DNA of 64,000 nt from assembly GCF_000143415.4 (NCBI RefSeq), contig NW_003314305.1, positions 1,424,605-1,488,604 of the forward strand, written 5' to 3'. Position numbers and translations under genes: made by a program. Shown piece by piece: positions 23,085 through 33,751 of the stretch (position 1 is its first letter; the number at the start of each line of letters is the position of its first letter). A model generated the notes under the pieces. The model was not told the origin of the DNA and did not search any database. It saw only the letters and a list, made by a program, of their open reading frames with translations. Source of the DNA: Selaginella moellendorffii (Eukaryota > Streptophyta > Lycopodiopsida > Selaginellales > Selaginellaceae).

Positions 23085-23884
23085 TCACAAGTAGCGTGAC
23101 GCTAATGCTTTTTCTGCTTGCAATGCCCACAACGACCCTTCGTAAGGTCGGGCATACTTGAAAAAGCTTTCAGCCATTCCCTGTGTAAAACGCAAAGCAG
23201 AAGAGAAAGCTAAGGTTTGAAAATACCACTTGATAAAAAATGTGCATACCAATCCATTCGCAGACACAGCCTCAGAACTTCCTTCAGAGAAAAAGGACTT
23301 AACTCCACTTTTATGCTGCAGAAAACAACAGATTCTAAATCCGCAAGCAGTACAGGAAAAGAAAATCTTACAGCGGCTCGCTTGGGTGGAGGCTGGTTCA
23401 AAATCTTCTGTGCTCTATTCAATCGATCGTTGTAGTATTCATACGTTGTGGCACCGGGAGGAGCTTGATTTGGATCCTTCACATTGTTCTCTACCTGGAA
23501 AAAGTGAGACAAGATGCGTCAACCGTAGCGAACTGTTTAAAGTTTCCGGGAAGAATCAAGAATAAAAATCATACCTGGGTTTTAAAACCTTTATAATGTG
23601 GCCAGGCACCTCGCGAGTACTGGTCAAGATCAAACAGTAGCATTTTCTGCTTGCAGCATGGCTTCTCATCATTGGCCGTGGCGCTTTGTGGATTGTGATC
23701 GGGAATATGGCCCATGTAACCAGGGATTGGATATTTCCCGACCTTCCGCCTGGAAACGAGAAATTTCAAGCACAGAAATGAAGAGAAGTGATTACCTTGG
23801 CACCCGATCCTTTTGCTTGCGGATTTCTTCCGCAATGTGCCCTGTCCGTATCCATCGTCCCTGGATCCTGCAAGACGCAGCCAT
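23085..23884 (-). CDS. Small protein with IPGYMGHIP motif, candidate ciliary/flagellar microtubule inner protein
   Basis: Exons 23884-23796, 23749-23575, 23494-23372 and 23180-23085 join in phase to 160 residues, from MAASCRIQGR to ALASRYL. The motif KYPIPGYMGHIPDH resembles the 'IPGYxGxIP' repeats of the FAM166/CIMIP2 family of proteins lining ciliary doublet microtubules. A plant with swimming sperm would retain such genes. The C-terminal ARPYEGSLWALQAEKALA is helical. The assignment rests on one motif, so function is uncertain. The gene converges on HKT copy 2 with 81 bp between stop codons, and its start lies 16 bp from the assembly gap, so an upstream exon cannot be excluded. Confidence 0.6.
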
Positions 23885-23900
23885 CACAGCGCTAAATCCC

Positions 23901-24000
23901 NNNNNNNNNNNNNNNNNNNNNNNNNNNNNNNNNNNNNNNNNNNNNNNNNNNNNNNNNNNNNNNNNNNNNNNNNNNNNNNNNNNNNNNNNNNNNNNNNNNN
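23901..24000. other. Assembly gap (100 N)
   Basis: Exactly 100 unknown bases, a conventional scaffold-gap size, so true length is unknown. It removes the 3' end of the DYAD-like gene to its right. Confidence 1.
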
Positions 24001-26421
24001 TGCGGGAGGCGCGAGGCCAAGCCATCCAATTTCTTCGTCGAGAGTGCGAATTTCTGCTGTAAAATTGTGACTATGGTGAATGGAGGTGAATTTTCTTTGA
24101 GCTTTTCTTACCTTGTTCCATCCTCACGACAGAGCTCTCTTCCACCTCCTGGCGAAGCACAGGCTTGACGACGATGTTATTGTCCTGGAACATCTAGAGA
24201 ACAAACACCACGAAAGTTTTAGCTTTTCTTCCATTACTGGCACTAGATTGGGATTCAGTGACCTGCAAAGCCATGACGACCTTCCACAAGATCTTGAACT
24301 GGGACTCCGTGGCGAGTTTCTCGACCGCCGCATCCTGATAATTAAAAGCCAAGCAACAGTGATCGACTTAACGCCGATAAGAGAACTTGATTCTACCTTG
24401 ACAATGTTACGAACTTGATGTTCCAGCTTGTCCAGCCGCTCGTGATCTCTAGAAAGAAAAATCATCCAGTTCCAGTTGAGACAGCGATGGTTTCCAGGGA
24501 AAAAAATTCACACCTTTCTCGGTCTCTATCAACCTGGCTTTCGGTCTTGATAAAGGTTGCGTATCCTGTTTCCTGGAGGCAAAAAGTGAAAAACTGTTTT
24601 ACGGCCTGAAAGAAACAAGATCATGAACCATAAAGTGCGAGTTCTCGCGATGCAGCTCGTGGAGATGGATGTAAGCGCTTTGAAGCTCCTCAATGCTTGC
24701 CTTGAGATTCTGGATGGATAAAACCTCGTCAATGAAAAGCCACTCAAAGTGATTGATGTTAATACCTCGACTTGCGTTCTCATCCTTCCTTTGTCCTGCG
24801 AATCTGCGAATCCGGAGTTTTGTGTCAGAGTCTCGGTTTCAGTTGGAGAGCTCCTCATTGTAAAAAGCTTACTGTTTGGAATACGAAACAATCAGTCTAA
24901 GTAATTCAGAACAACGAAAACACAACAGACCTTTTGAGTTGCTCAACTTCTTGCTTGAGGCTGTTCATCTCGGCAGCCTCTGAAGCGGTCATGCCTCGGC
25001 AACTATAGGGGAGTTTGTCTCCTGGACTCCATCCAGGAGGCGGAAGCCAGAAGGGGTCTTCAATGCCGGCAGACTTGCGAATCTCCATCAAAGAAGCATC
25101 TTCAAGCCAGTACTCGAGGCTGCCTTCCGAGTTATGCCGCCTCCTAAAACGTTGGCCATCAGGTGTCGTTTTGTCCACCAAGTGCTTCAACAAGTGATCC
25201 AGCAAGCCAGTGTCGCCGATAAACTTCCGTGCGTCCTCTCGTAACACGGCTCTTGAGATCGCATTGCCAGGCCGGGCTCCTTTAGCACGCATAAGATCAA
25301 TAAGCTTTTCCTGTGCACTCGCATATCTGTATCGATACAGTCAAGACAGCACTCGAAGTTTTCAAAACCGAGTCACTTACCGTCCAGCAGACCACCTTCC
25401 AAGCACATCTTTACGAACTTGAATGGCCGTACACCTCACTGGGGTCTTCTCGGGGTGCGTTATCGAAGAGCCGCTGTTGAACCTGCTCACAGCGAGCTGA
25501 AGGTTCTCGTTGATCTTCGAGACACGCGTTGATTTTCTTCGAACAGCCCAGCTCCTCGGGTTGTTTACAACAGGCTCTTTTTTGTCTTCAGCCAGCCAAA
25601 AGGACTCAAGGTGACCTTGATGGAGGAGCTCAGTGCAAGATATCGGTCGTATGAGGAGGTCCTCCGCGAGTTTTGCTGTTACCGTCACCTCCTCGTCTAG
25701 CTCCGGCTTCGTACCCATGATAGTCTCCGAGATAGTCTCCGAACTTCCCAGGGAGCACTTTTTTTCCGCGTTGCTCCGAAGAAACCTCTCCAACGAGGAA
25801 CAACTGGGAAATCTGAGCTTCACTTCCTCGCTCGATACGCTCACCACCTACGTGCATTGTAAGTCTCATCTCTAGAAGATAAGAACGCAAAGTTTTTACC
25901 ATCGCAACGCGAGATCTCAGTCGAGACGACGGGGAAGATGCCAGAGGCCGGCTAATTTCGTACACGACTCCAGCTCTTGGATGCTCAGCTACAAAGAAGA
26001 CACCAAACGAATGAGAGAAACAAGAAAAAAGAACGAAGAACGAAGAAGAGCAGCACTGGTTTGGTTCTTACCGGAGGTTTTCTCTACATAGAGTGTCAAA
26101 GCTAGATGCTGGTCACGATCGTCCTCGAGCGAGTCTAGAAGCTTTCTCTTCCGGTTCTTTTGCTCAGAGCACCAAGGCAAGAGCTCTGCATTCTTCTCGA
26201 TTTCGTCCTTGGCCTGGGATGAGAGCTCACATCCAAGAAAGAAATCCAAGCAAGAAGCGCTCACCTCTGGAAATGTATCCTGTGGAAATATTTCCTTGCC
26301 GCTCCCCTCTAGCGATCCAACAAGCGTCAAGAAGAGAAGAAAACACCGAAGTTCTTCGATCCATACCTTGATTTCCCATCGCCTGGAGCCAGTACTCTGT
26401 CGACGGCCTCGAATTTTTCAT
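24001..26421 (-). CDS. DYAD/SWI1/AM1-like meiotic protein, copy 1, 3' end lost in the gap
   Basis: Exons with consistent phases: 26421-26367, 26308-26072, 25988-25900, 25847-25381, 25326-24931, 24871-24766, 24709-24629, 24605-24514, 24448-24397, 24334-24263, 24193-24112, and 24053 into the gap. The order of conserved blocks is that of plant DYAD/SWITCH1/AMEIOTIC1: AEHPRAGVVYEIS, VVSVSSEEVKLRFPS, RKFIGDTGLLDHLLKH, RRRHNSEGSLEYWLEDASL and DPFWLPPPGW, followed by coiled-coil segments. These nuclear proteins control entry into meiosis, sister-chromatid cohesion and prophase progression. Start chosen at MKNSRPSTEYWL because it joins in phase; MGNQ inside that exon is an alternative. A paralogue lies at 33752-35596. 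Confidence 0.85.
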
Positions 26422-27050
26422 CGCTCGGCTCCAATGCTGGAGAAATTTCGCTGTTAGAGCGCAGAATCCAGAGCGACGATCACCTGGACGCCAGAATCCC
26501 AGCCCCGGACGTGAATCACCGCGCGCGCTCGAAGTTTCTGCCAGCCTCCGCCCCTCAAACCCTATCTTGCTCGTCGCTAAAGCCCGACGAGAGCCTCCTA
26601 TCACTTCTTCCTCGCACACTGGCTTTCACTTCCCATAGCTCTGTACGGTACGTACTTGGCCACCTTGAATTTCCAATTTCGGGCCACTGGAATCTTCCCG
26701 CTTCACGGCAGCATATTCGCCCCGCGATAGCAACAGCTAACCGTGATACGCTTGAGCATCTTCGTGAAAAACTTAAGCTTCGTAGTAGAGAGTGTACTGT
26801 TTTAACGGACAGAAAGGCTAGCAAAAACTTTTTAAAGCCGTGCCTTCTCTATCCTTTTGCTCGATCTAAGCTCTTAGCCTTTGGAGCGACTAGTTAGATT
26901 CTTCGAGGTACATCGCTGATCATTGCCTGGAGGGAAAAAACGCATTAAAAGCTCATCTCTGGGATTATAAAACTACTACTGTGATTGAAAGTACTTACCT
27001 CGTCTACAGCAAAAAATTTAGCTCCTAGGACGTCGAAGTTACGTCTGCAG
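26422..27050. other. Intergenic region between DYAD-like and PHS1-like genes
   Basis: Contains the upstream region of the DYAD-like gene and the 3' flank of the PHS1-like gene. A donor-like AG|GTAAGTACTTTC on the minus strand near 27000 suggests a 3'-UTR intron. No other gene seen. Confidence 0.4.
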
Positions 27051-27084
27051 CGTCTCGACGTTGTGTCCGATTTCGTGCCAGATT

Positions 27085-28263
27085 TTCTCGACCTCGTTCA
27101 CGAAAGCTGCATTGGAAGAAATCGTCATCAAAGTTTTAGCCAGGTTTGATATAAACCAGAGAAGTTTTTACTGCCTTGCCTGGGAAGGAAGGATCCATGA
27201 GGCACTTCTGCGAAAACAGCGAAAGGAATAGTTATAAAACGTCTTTGATTTCATCAAAGAGATGCTCACGAGGATTTGCTCCTTGAGCTCCGGTCCTGAA
27301 GGTTTGGTGCTGATCAAAGAGTTGCTCGTATGGATTTGGTCTTTGAGCGCGGGTGCTGATGGCTTGTTACTGGATCCTGCTTAAGATAAACCATGAACTT
27401 CTAGCTTAGAAAGCTCTGAGATTTCTTAAAGTTGTATCGAAGCGAAGTACCTGGGCATGGCAGTGCTAAGACTACCTCTGGATCCGGGAGAACAGACCCT
27501 GCTCCCGAGGTGTTGCTTCGAGCCCCGTTGGGACTGTTGGTTTCAATCACTTCCGGAATGAATTGGTCGGGAGCTCCTGGGGCTGTCCAGTCCATCTCGC
27601 TGTAGATTTTCGGGACCACGCTTTCTAGAGTACCCCTGGGAATGGACGCGGCAGCCTAGATAGAACAAGCAAGTTAAAACAAGAAAAACAATGATAAAAT
27701 ACAAAACAGTAGCACGTACTTCGAGGATCTTAAAGCATTTCGACGCTTCCTCGTCGTTCTCGAACCTCATTCCAAACTTGTATGTCTGCAAAAAAAAAAA
27801 AACATCGTAGAATTGTTTTTTCTTTTCTAATCTCGGAGATTAAAAAATAAAATCGAACTCACCGTTCCAGAGATTGCGTAGCTTGCGAGAATGACTCGCG
27901 AGCTCCCAGTGGTACGAGGCCAAGCAAACGACAAGTCGGGAACACAGTGTTCTTCCTGGACAACAAAAAGATAACAAAATAAACCATTTAGAAACCGTGG
28001 TTTTCTTACAAAAGCCAATGCCGGCCAAGCCAAAACAATAGAACGACTACGCGAAGCAAACAAACAACGCGCTATGCCAAGAAACTCACATAGACATTGC
28101 CATTGAGAACGATGGCCAGCGTCGCGGAGGCGCTGTTGATCGTGAGAGTAGCCGCCGACTTGGAGATGATCCAGGAGCCCGCCAAGAATCGCCGGTGAAG
28201 CCCCTCGAACGGCGGGACGAATTGCGCCAGCTCCACTTGCCATGCGATCCGAGCGTCGCTCAT
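27085..28263 (-). CDS. PHS1: POOR HOMOLOGOUS SYNAPSIS 1-like meiotic protein
   Basis: Exons 28263-28090, 27955-27863, 27785-27720, 27655-27451, 27376-27270, 27207-27172 and a last exon near 27106-27044. The N-terminal half has the PHS1 plan: WQVELAQFVPPFEG, SWIISKSAATLTIN, EEHCVPDLSFAWPRTT, GSSRVILASYAIS and TYKFGMRFENDEEASKCFK, corresponding to the β-rich domain of maize and Arabidopsis PHS1. PHS1 controls pairing accuracy of homologues and nuclear entry of RAD50 during meiotic recombination. Exon joins are in phase except the last, where the coding-looking frame (FVNEVEKIWHEIGHNVE) needs one extra base, so the exact C terminus is unsettled. It is divergent from the FAD oxidase gene (316 bp) and lies between two DYAD-like genes. 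Confidence 0.75.
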
Positions 28264-28439
28264 CTCGCTTGCCCCCAGCGCTCGAAGAACCCTAAAACGC
28301 AGTTTCCCGCCAAAACTTATGCTGATAATATACCCGACAGTTTAGTTTTAAATTAAACGCGTCTTTGGCAAGCAATAGCTACGCGTTCTTCCCGGTTTTT
28401 AAAGCGAGCATTCTCTTCTTCCACATTACCTCATTCTTT

Positions 28440-28545
28440 CTTGGGGATTGATCGATCGATCACACAGCTTTGGTCAATTCTCGATTGATTGATATCGATT
28501 ACACAGCAGCGTTCTCAATTCTCGAGTGATTGACAAAGGCAAGAT
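28440..28545. repeat. Imperfect tandem duplication upstream of the FAD oxidase gene
   Basis: A unit of about 45 bases containing CACACAGC...TCAATTCTCGATTGATTGA recurs as ACACAGCAGC...TCAATTCTCGAGTGATTGA, with GATC/CGAT-rich sequence between. It lies in the short divergent intergenic region and could be part of the promoter or 5' UTR. Confidence 0.5.
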
Positions 28546-28579
28546 CTTTAGAACGAGGTAGTTCTTCAAGGATTCTCCA

Positions 28580-30316
28580 ATGGGACGAGCAATGGCGTTA
28601 CTTCTTCTCTTTTCCACGATCTTCTCCATCTCCAATTTCATCTCCAGCGCCCAAAACACCAATGCAAGTGCCTGTAAGTGCTCCAATCCAAGCGAGTCCT
28701 GCTGGCCCAGCGCCGACGCCTGGAAAGCCCTCAATTCCTCCATCGCTGGCCGGCTCCTCGTCCCAATCCCTGCCGCCCTCCCCTGCTACAAGGACACCTT
28801 TGACAACGCTTCGTGCTCCATCGCCATGTCCCGATGGTCCGACCCGAGCTGGCGGATCGACCAAGCCGGCGCCGTCCAGTACGCAAACTGGGAGCTCCTG
28901 GGCGAGGACGGCTGCCCGCTCAACACCACCGCGGCCAAGAACGGGCAGTGCCGGCGCGGGAATCTTCCAGAATATTCTGTCCGCGCGGCCACCGCCGGCG
29001 ACGTCCAGGCGGCCGTGCGCTTCGCGGCGAAGTACCGCCTGAAGCTCAAGGTCAGAGGCGGCGCGCACAGCTACCACGGTCAAAGTACGGAAGCCGGGTC
29101 AATGGTCGTCTGGACCCGGGACCTGAGGAACATCAGCTTCAGCGACGACTTCAGGCCGGCGGGTTGCAATGCTGGTCAACGCGGTCAGAGTGCGGTCAAG
29201 GTTCATGCAGGTGACGTTTGGGAGGATGTTTACCGCGCGGCAGACACACGGAAAGTTGTTGTTGTGGGCGCGATGTCAGGAACAGTGGCGGCGGCGGGGG
29301 GCTATGTTCAAGGTGGCGGGCACGGCCCGATCTCCCACATGTTTGGACTGGCGGCGGACAATGTTTTGGAGTTTGAGGTTGTGACTGCAGATGGGGAGCT
29401 TGTTGTTGCGAATGCATGCCAGAACCAGGACCTCTTCTGGGCCCTGCGGGGCGGAGGTGGCGGAACTTTTGGAGTTGTGGTATCCGCAACATACCGGACT
29501 TTCCCGGCTTTCAGTCGTGTGATCGGAACCTTTGTGAGCATCATCCCGGCGAATGCCCCTAGTCTCCTCGAGGTAACCCGGCATTTCATTGAGATCCAGG
29601 GTGCGCTATCGGATGAGAACTGGGCGGGTTACTTTGAGATCAGGCGCGAGAGGCTCTTTTTTGGATATCTCATTCCCAACGGCGAGGCGTCGCAAGTGAA
29701 CGAAACCTTGGGTGGCTTTCTGAGCTATGTCCGGCAGCAGCAGGGGCTCACGATCCAGGTTGCAAACGTGAAGGAGTTTCCATCTTTTCTAGTGTGGAGA
29801 CAAGCGGCGTCTTGCGCCTTCTTCGGTGCACAATGCGTGGAGAGTACTGGCCACAACTTGCAGATTGCTTCCAGGCTGATACCACGCGAGACGATGGAGA
29901 AATCGCCGATGGAGCTTGCGCAGGCATTGGTGAATGTTCTTGACAATGGGATTGGGCGGATCATCGGCTGCTTTGTTGCGGGTGGAAAGGTGGCTGAGGA
30001 GCAAGACAACGCTGTGAATCCCGTTTGGAGGAAGGCTCTGTGGCAGCTTGTGTTGCCCACCTCTTGGCTGGAAGGGACGAGTTTGATGGAGCAAGACGTA
30101 AAGACCAAGGCACTCACGCATGCAAACAGCCTTCTACGTGATCTTACGCAAGAGTCCGGAGCTTATCTCAACGAGGCCGATTTCAACGAGCCTAACTGGC
30201 AAGAGTCGTTCTTTGGAGTGAACTTTGAGAGGTTAAAGTCGATCAAAAAGGTGGTGGATCCAAACAAGCTTTTCAGGTGCCACAATTGTGTGGGAGATGA
30301 TATAAATGTCTGTTAA
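28580..30316 (+). CDS. Secreted FAD-linked oxidase, fungal MreA/isoamyl-alcohol-oxidase type, intronless
   Basis: One uninterrupted frame of 578 residues. Residues 1-24 form a signal peptide. A Cys-rich N-terminal segment (CKCSNPSESCWPSADAWKAL) is followed by the PCMH FAD-binding domain: YSVRAATAGDVQAAVRFA, then KVRGGAHSYHGQS with His163 as the expected covalent FAD ligand, then GGYVQGGGHGPISH without the second Cys ligand used in berberine bridge enzymes. The BBE-type C terminus ends with DPNKLFRCHNCVG. The N-terminal 'CWPS...W..LN..I.GRL' block is characteristic of fungal secreted FAD oxidases and not of plant BBE-like enzymes. Substrate unknown; the reaction would be oxidation of an alcohol or sugar with release of H2O2. 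No introns, unlike nearly all neighbours, so transfer from a fungus is plausible. Confidence 0.9.
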   Translation: MGRAMALLLLFSTIFSISNFISSAQNTNASACKCSNPSESCWPSADAWKALNSSIAGRLLVPIPAALPCYKDTFDNASCSIAMSRWSDPSWRIDQAGAVQYANWELLGEDGCPLNTTAAKNGQCRRGNLPEYSVRAATAGDVQAAVRFAAKYRLKLKVRGGAHSYHGQSTEAGSMVVWTRDLRNISFSDDFRPAGCNAGQRGQSAVKVHAGDVWEDVYRAADTRKVVVVGAMSGTVAAAGGYVQGGGHGPISHMFGLAADNVLEFEVVTADGELVVANACQNQDLFWALRGGGGGTFGVVVSATYRTFPAFSRVIGTFVSIIPANAPSLLEVTRHFIEIQGALSDENWAGYFEIRRERLFFGYLIPNGEASQVNETLGGFLSYVRQQQGLTIQVANVKEFPSFLVWRQAASCAFFGAQCVESTGHNLQIASRLIPRETMEKSPMELAQALVNVLDNGIGRIIGCFVAGGKVAEEQDNAVNPVWRKALWQLVLPTSWLEGTSLMEQDVKTKALTHANSLLRDLTQESGAYLNEADFNEPNWQESFFGVNFERLKSIKKVVDPNKLFRCHNCVGDDINVC

Positions 30317-30482
30317 CTATAAACTCTTATTTTGTTTTGGATAAGAAATTGAATGGATAAGATTTTATGAACCCAAAAGGAGCCTTTTCGCTAGTAAAAA
30401 GGGTGTTACCTGTCTTATAAAACTCAGGCTTTGGTGTTTTGGTGTAATAGGGTTGTGAGAGCTTTACGGGTTTTAGAACAGC

Positions 30483-31541
30483 ATGGCGATCGCAGCAACG
30501 ATTATTGGAGTGGCTGGGAATGTTGTCGCAGCGTTGATGTTCTTGTCTTCGATGTATGTTTTCACTCTTTTTCTTGCTTCATGACCCCCTTTTCCCAATC
30601 TGATTCTTGCTTTTCCATTGCAGACTCACTTTCATAAGGATTGCAAAGAAGAAATCCACGGAATCCTTCTCCTCGGTGCCCTATATCGCCTCGCTCCTGA
30701 ATTGTATTCTCTGGGTTCTGTATGGCTCGCCAATTAACAAAAACGCAACGCTGGTCGTCACCATCAATGGGCTTGGGACAGTTCTCAACGTGATCTACGT
30801 CTTGCTTTTCTTGTTCTACGCGAGGAAATCGCCCAAGGCACTGGTAAGGATTTGTTTTGAGGGTTGATCGAATCGCTTTGCCAACTTTGCCCCTTTTGAA
30901 TTTGCAGAAAAGAGCATCCCTTTATACGTTTTCGTGCTTGGCGATCATGGCGGCCGTGGGCTTTGGCATAAGTCTCGGAATCCATAGTAAAGACACGAGG
31001 ATTACAATCTTTGGAGTTCTTTGCATCGTCCTCAACATCGCGATGTATTGGTCACCTTTGTCCGTGATGGTAAGTTGGCGGATTAAAACCTTAACTTTCC
31101 TTGTTATCATCGCTAATCACAAAACCTCTGTATTGCAGTACCGGATTTTCAAGACCAAAAGCGTCGAGTTCTTACCTTTTTACCTGTGCTTGACCGTCTT
31201 CATCAACAGTGCCCTGTGGTTTGCGTACGCGCTCTTGAAGCACGACATTTACATACTGGTAAGTTTTCTGCAGTAAAGGCCGACATATTTACAGGGAATT
31301 AACAGAGTTTTGACCAATTCAGGTTCCCAATGTTCTTGGACTAGCTGGAGGCGCTGTCCAGCTCTTTTGCCACTACATATATTACAAGCCCGGTAACTTG
31401 CTGACGTGGCAGGTACCTGACGAGAAGGAAGCTGAAGAGAGTGAATCCCCGGATTTGGAGAGTGGAATTGAGTTACCCAAGCAAAATGGGAAATTTGTTG
31501 ACGTAGCTCTTAACACCTCTACCATGGCAACGCAATCATGA
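30483..31541 (+). CDS. SWEET: SWEET sugar transporter
   Basis: Exons 30483-30553, 30624-30843, 30908-31069, 31139-31258 and 31323-31541 join in phase to 263 residues. Two MtN3/saliva repeats are visible. The first has TFIRIAKKKSTESFSSVPYI and LLNCILWVLYGSP. The second has YRIFKTKSVEFLPFYLCLTV and NSALWFAYALLKHDIYI, followed by VPNVLGLAGGAVQLFCHYIY. Seven membrane helices are expected, giving a bidirectional sugar uniporter in the plasma or vacuolar membrane. The C-terminal tail is acidic (EKEAEESESPDLESG). The clade cannot be set without a tree. Confidence 0.95.
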
Positions 31542-31559
31542 AAACCTTTAGAGTAAACC

Positions 31560-33700
31560 TTTAGAGTAAATTCAGCTGTAAATTCATTTCATAATTTGTA
31601 TTGTAAGAATAAGGTTTACTGCGTAATGCCAAATGGAAACACTAGGAGCTTTGAAAAATCTCCATTTATTTCCTTAATATTCAAGATCTGGTGCATTTCC
31701 TACACTAACTAACACAAGAGGCATTGAATAATTTGTTCATCTTTTGGAAATATATATATCATATTTATATATACAATAATAAAATTAATTTTTTAGGAAG
31801 ATAAAGTTATTTTATTTCAAATATAAATTTTTTCAATGAAAGTATTAAAAAAAGTTTTAAAATTTCAGAAATTATCAATAATAGTTTTTATTCTCAATCA
31901 CATATTTAATTTCTTCTTTATTTATTTATTTTTACTCTCTAAAAAATATTTTGACATTGTTTATTTTGAGAAGAACTAAATAGGGTCAAGTTAATGATAT
32001 CCAAAAACATTTGTTGTAGAAAAACTCTTAGCTCCATACATTTGGGTTCTCTTTTATAATGATTTGTCTAAATTTGAATTAAAATATTAAATCAAATATA
32101 GATAAAGTTTTTTAAAAACTATTTAATAGAAATTTTTACTAACCATACATTATAACCTAATTAACTATCATCTAAATGTACATATTCATGTAAATATATA
32201 ATGGAGTAGTTAACAATATTTACTTAATGTATTTAAAATTTTAGTTTGTATTTAAAACATTTAATTAAAATATTACTTGTAGAAATAATTTATACAACAT
32301 CAAATTTTGCTTAAATATTAAAAATATAGGCAAAAAAATATTAATATAGCAACAAAAATAATCTAATATCAAAATATTCATAAAAAACAAAACATAAAAT
32401 TTAACAATATTGAAATAATAATGGATTATATTTAAAATGTAATATAAGTCATAGTTTAGTATAACATTGGTTTTATTTTTTATTGCAATGTAAACATGAT
32501 AAAAAGGTACTTAATAATATATAAACATAAAGTAGAATTTATTACTTAGAAGCTAGTATTAAAGACAGTACATGTAATGATACTTTATTTAATTTTCATG
32601 AGTTATTTAAGAAAATGATCTCATGTTACTCATTAATATCAATTAGTAAAATATTAATAATTTTAAATTTTTTCTAGCTAATAATATTTAAATTTAATAT
32701 AATAATAATATATTTATTTATAAATAAAATAAGATCTATGAACTTTTTATACCAGTTAAAAATTAATTCTTTATCTAATTATAGAATGAAAATAATTTGG
32801 AGAGAGTTATAATTTTAGGTATAATTTATATAATTAAATTATTTATGATTAATCATATTTTGTAATGTTAAATAAAAAATTTTAACTTGTGGCAGTATCA
32901 CAAAAAATTATATAACCATCATCACTTGTACATATTGATTGTCCCATTAATCTTTATTTGGTTTTCCAAATAATATTACTGTTATTATCATAAATTATAA
33001 AGTTTTTATCAGTTTATAATTTTAAAAGTAATTTTTTCTGTTATTAATTTTATATTTTCTATATGATATTCTAATACTCAGAATGTATATACAAACATTT
33101 TCCCTTTAGTTACAAAAGATTTTGTAAAATTTTTTATTGTAAAATCTCTAATTTTTATTGACTTCCTTTTGTAAACTTAAAGTTTCTATTAGTGTTAAAA
33201 TATGATGAGAATTATCTCTAATGATTAAAATGTAAATAACATTTGGAATAAAAATAATCAAAATAATTGATAAATATGTCCTCTTTTTAATCCTTTTTTA
33301 GCTAGTGAAAAGATGTTTTTGAAAAGAAGTTGTATGTTTTTATATATTTAATGTTTTTATAATATCTATGGCATTGCATAGAAATTTATTCACATAATTG
33401 CATTTTTCTATAATAAATATTACATGGTTTCTTTGGCATTTTTACAGTTCCTTTGATGTTAAAAGGCAAGAAATCAAAACTGTCAGATTGAGCCATTAAT
33501 TAGTTGAGGAAGTACTTCAAGCTATAGCTTATGGCTATTTGATCTTAGAAGAGGTTCTTTTCTTGGCTGGATTATATAAACAAACTAAAACATTAGATTT
33601 TGTTTAGATTATATAGAAAATTGACCTAATTAACTGTCATGTCCCAGCCAGCTGAAATGGATCTGCTATACTTTTACCATTTAGCCATGTAATTTACCGT
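31560..33700. other. AT-rich island 2
   Basis: About 2.1 kb of extremely A+T-rich sequence with no coding frame of note, starting just after the SWEET 3' end and stopping abruptly near 33700 where GC-rich gene sequence resumes. It resembles the island at 15.6-17.35 kb in composition. No terminal repeats are evident by eye. Confidence 0.7.
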
Positions 33701-33751
33701 ACGACACGGCTATCATTGTTTGTATGCGTCGTGAGTATTGGCCATGGCGCA

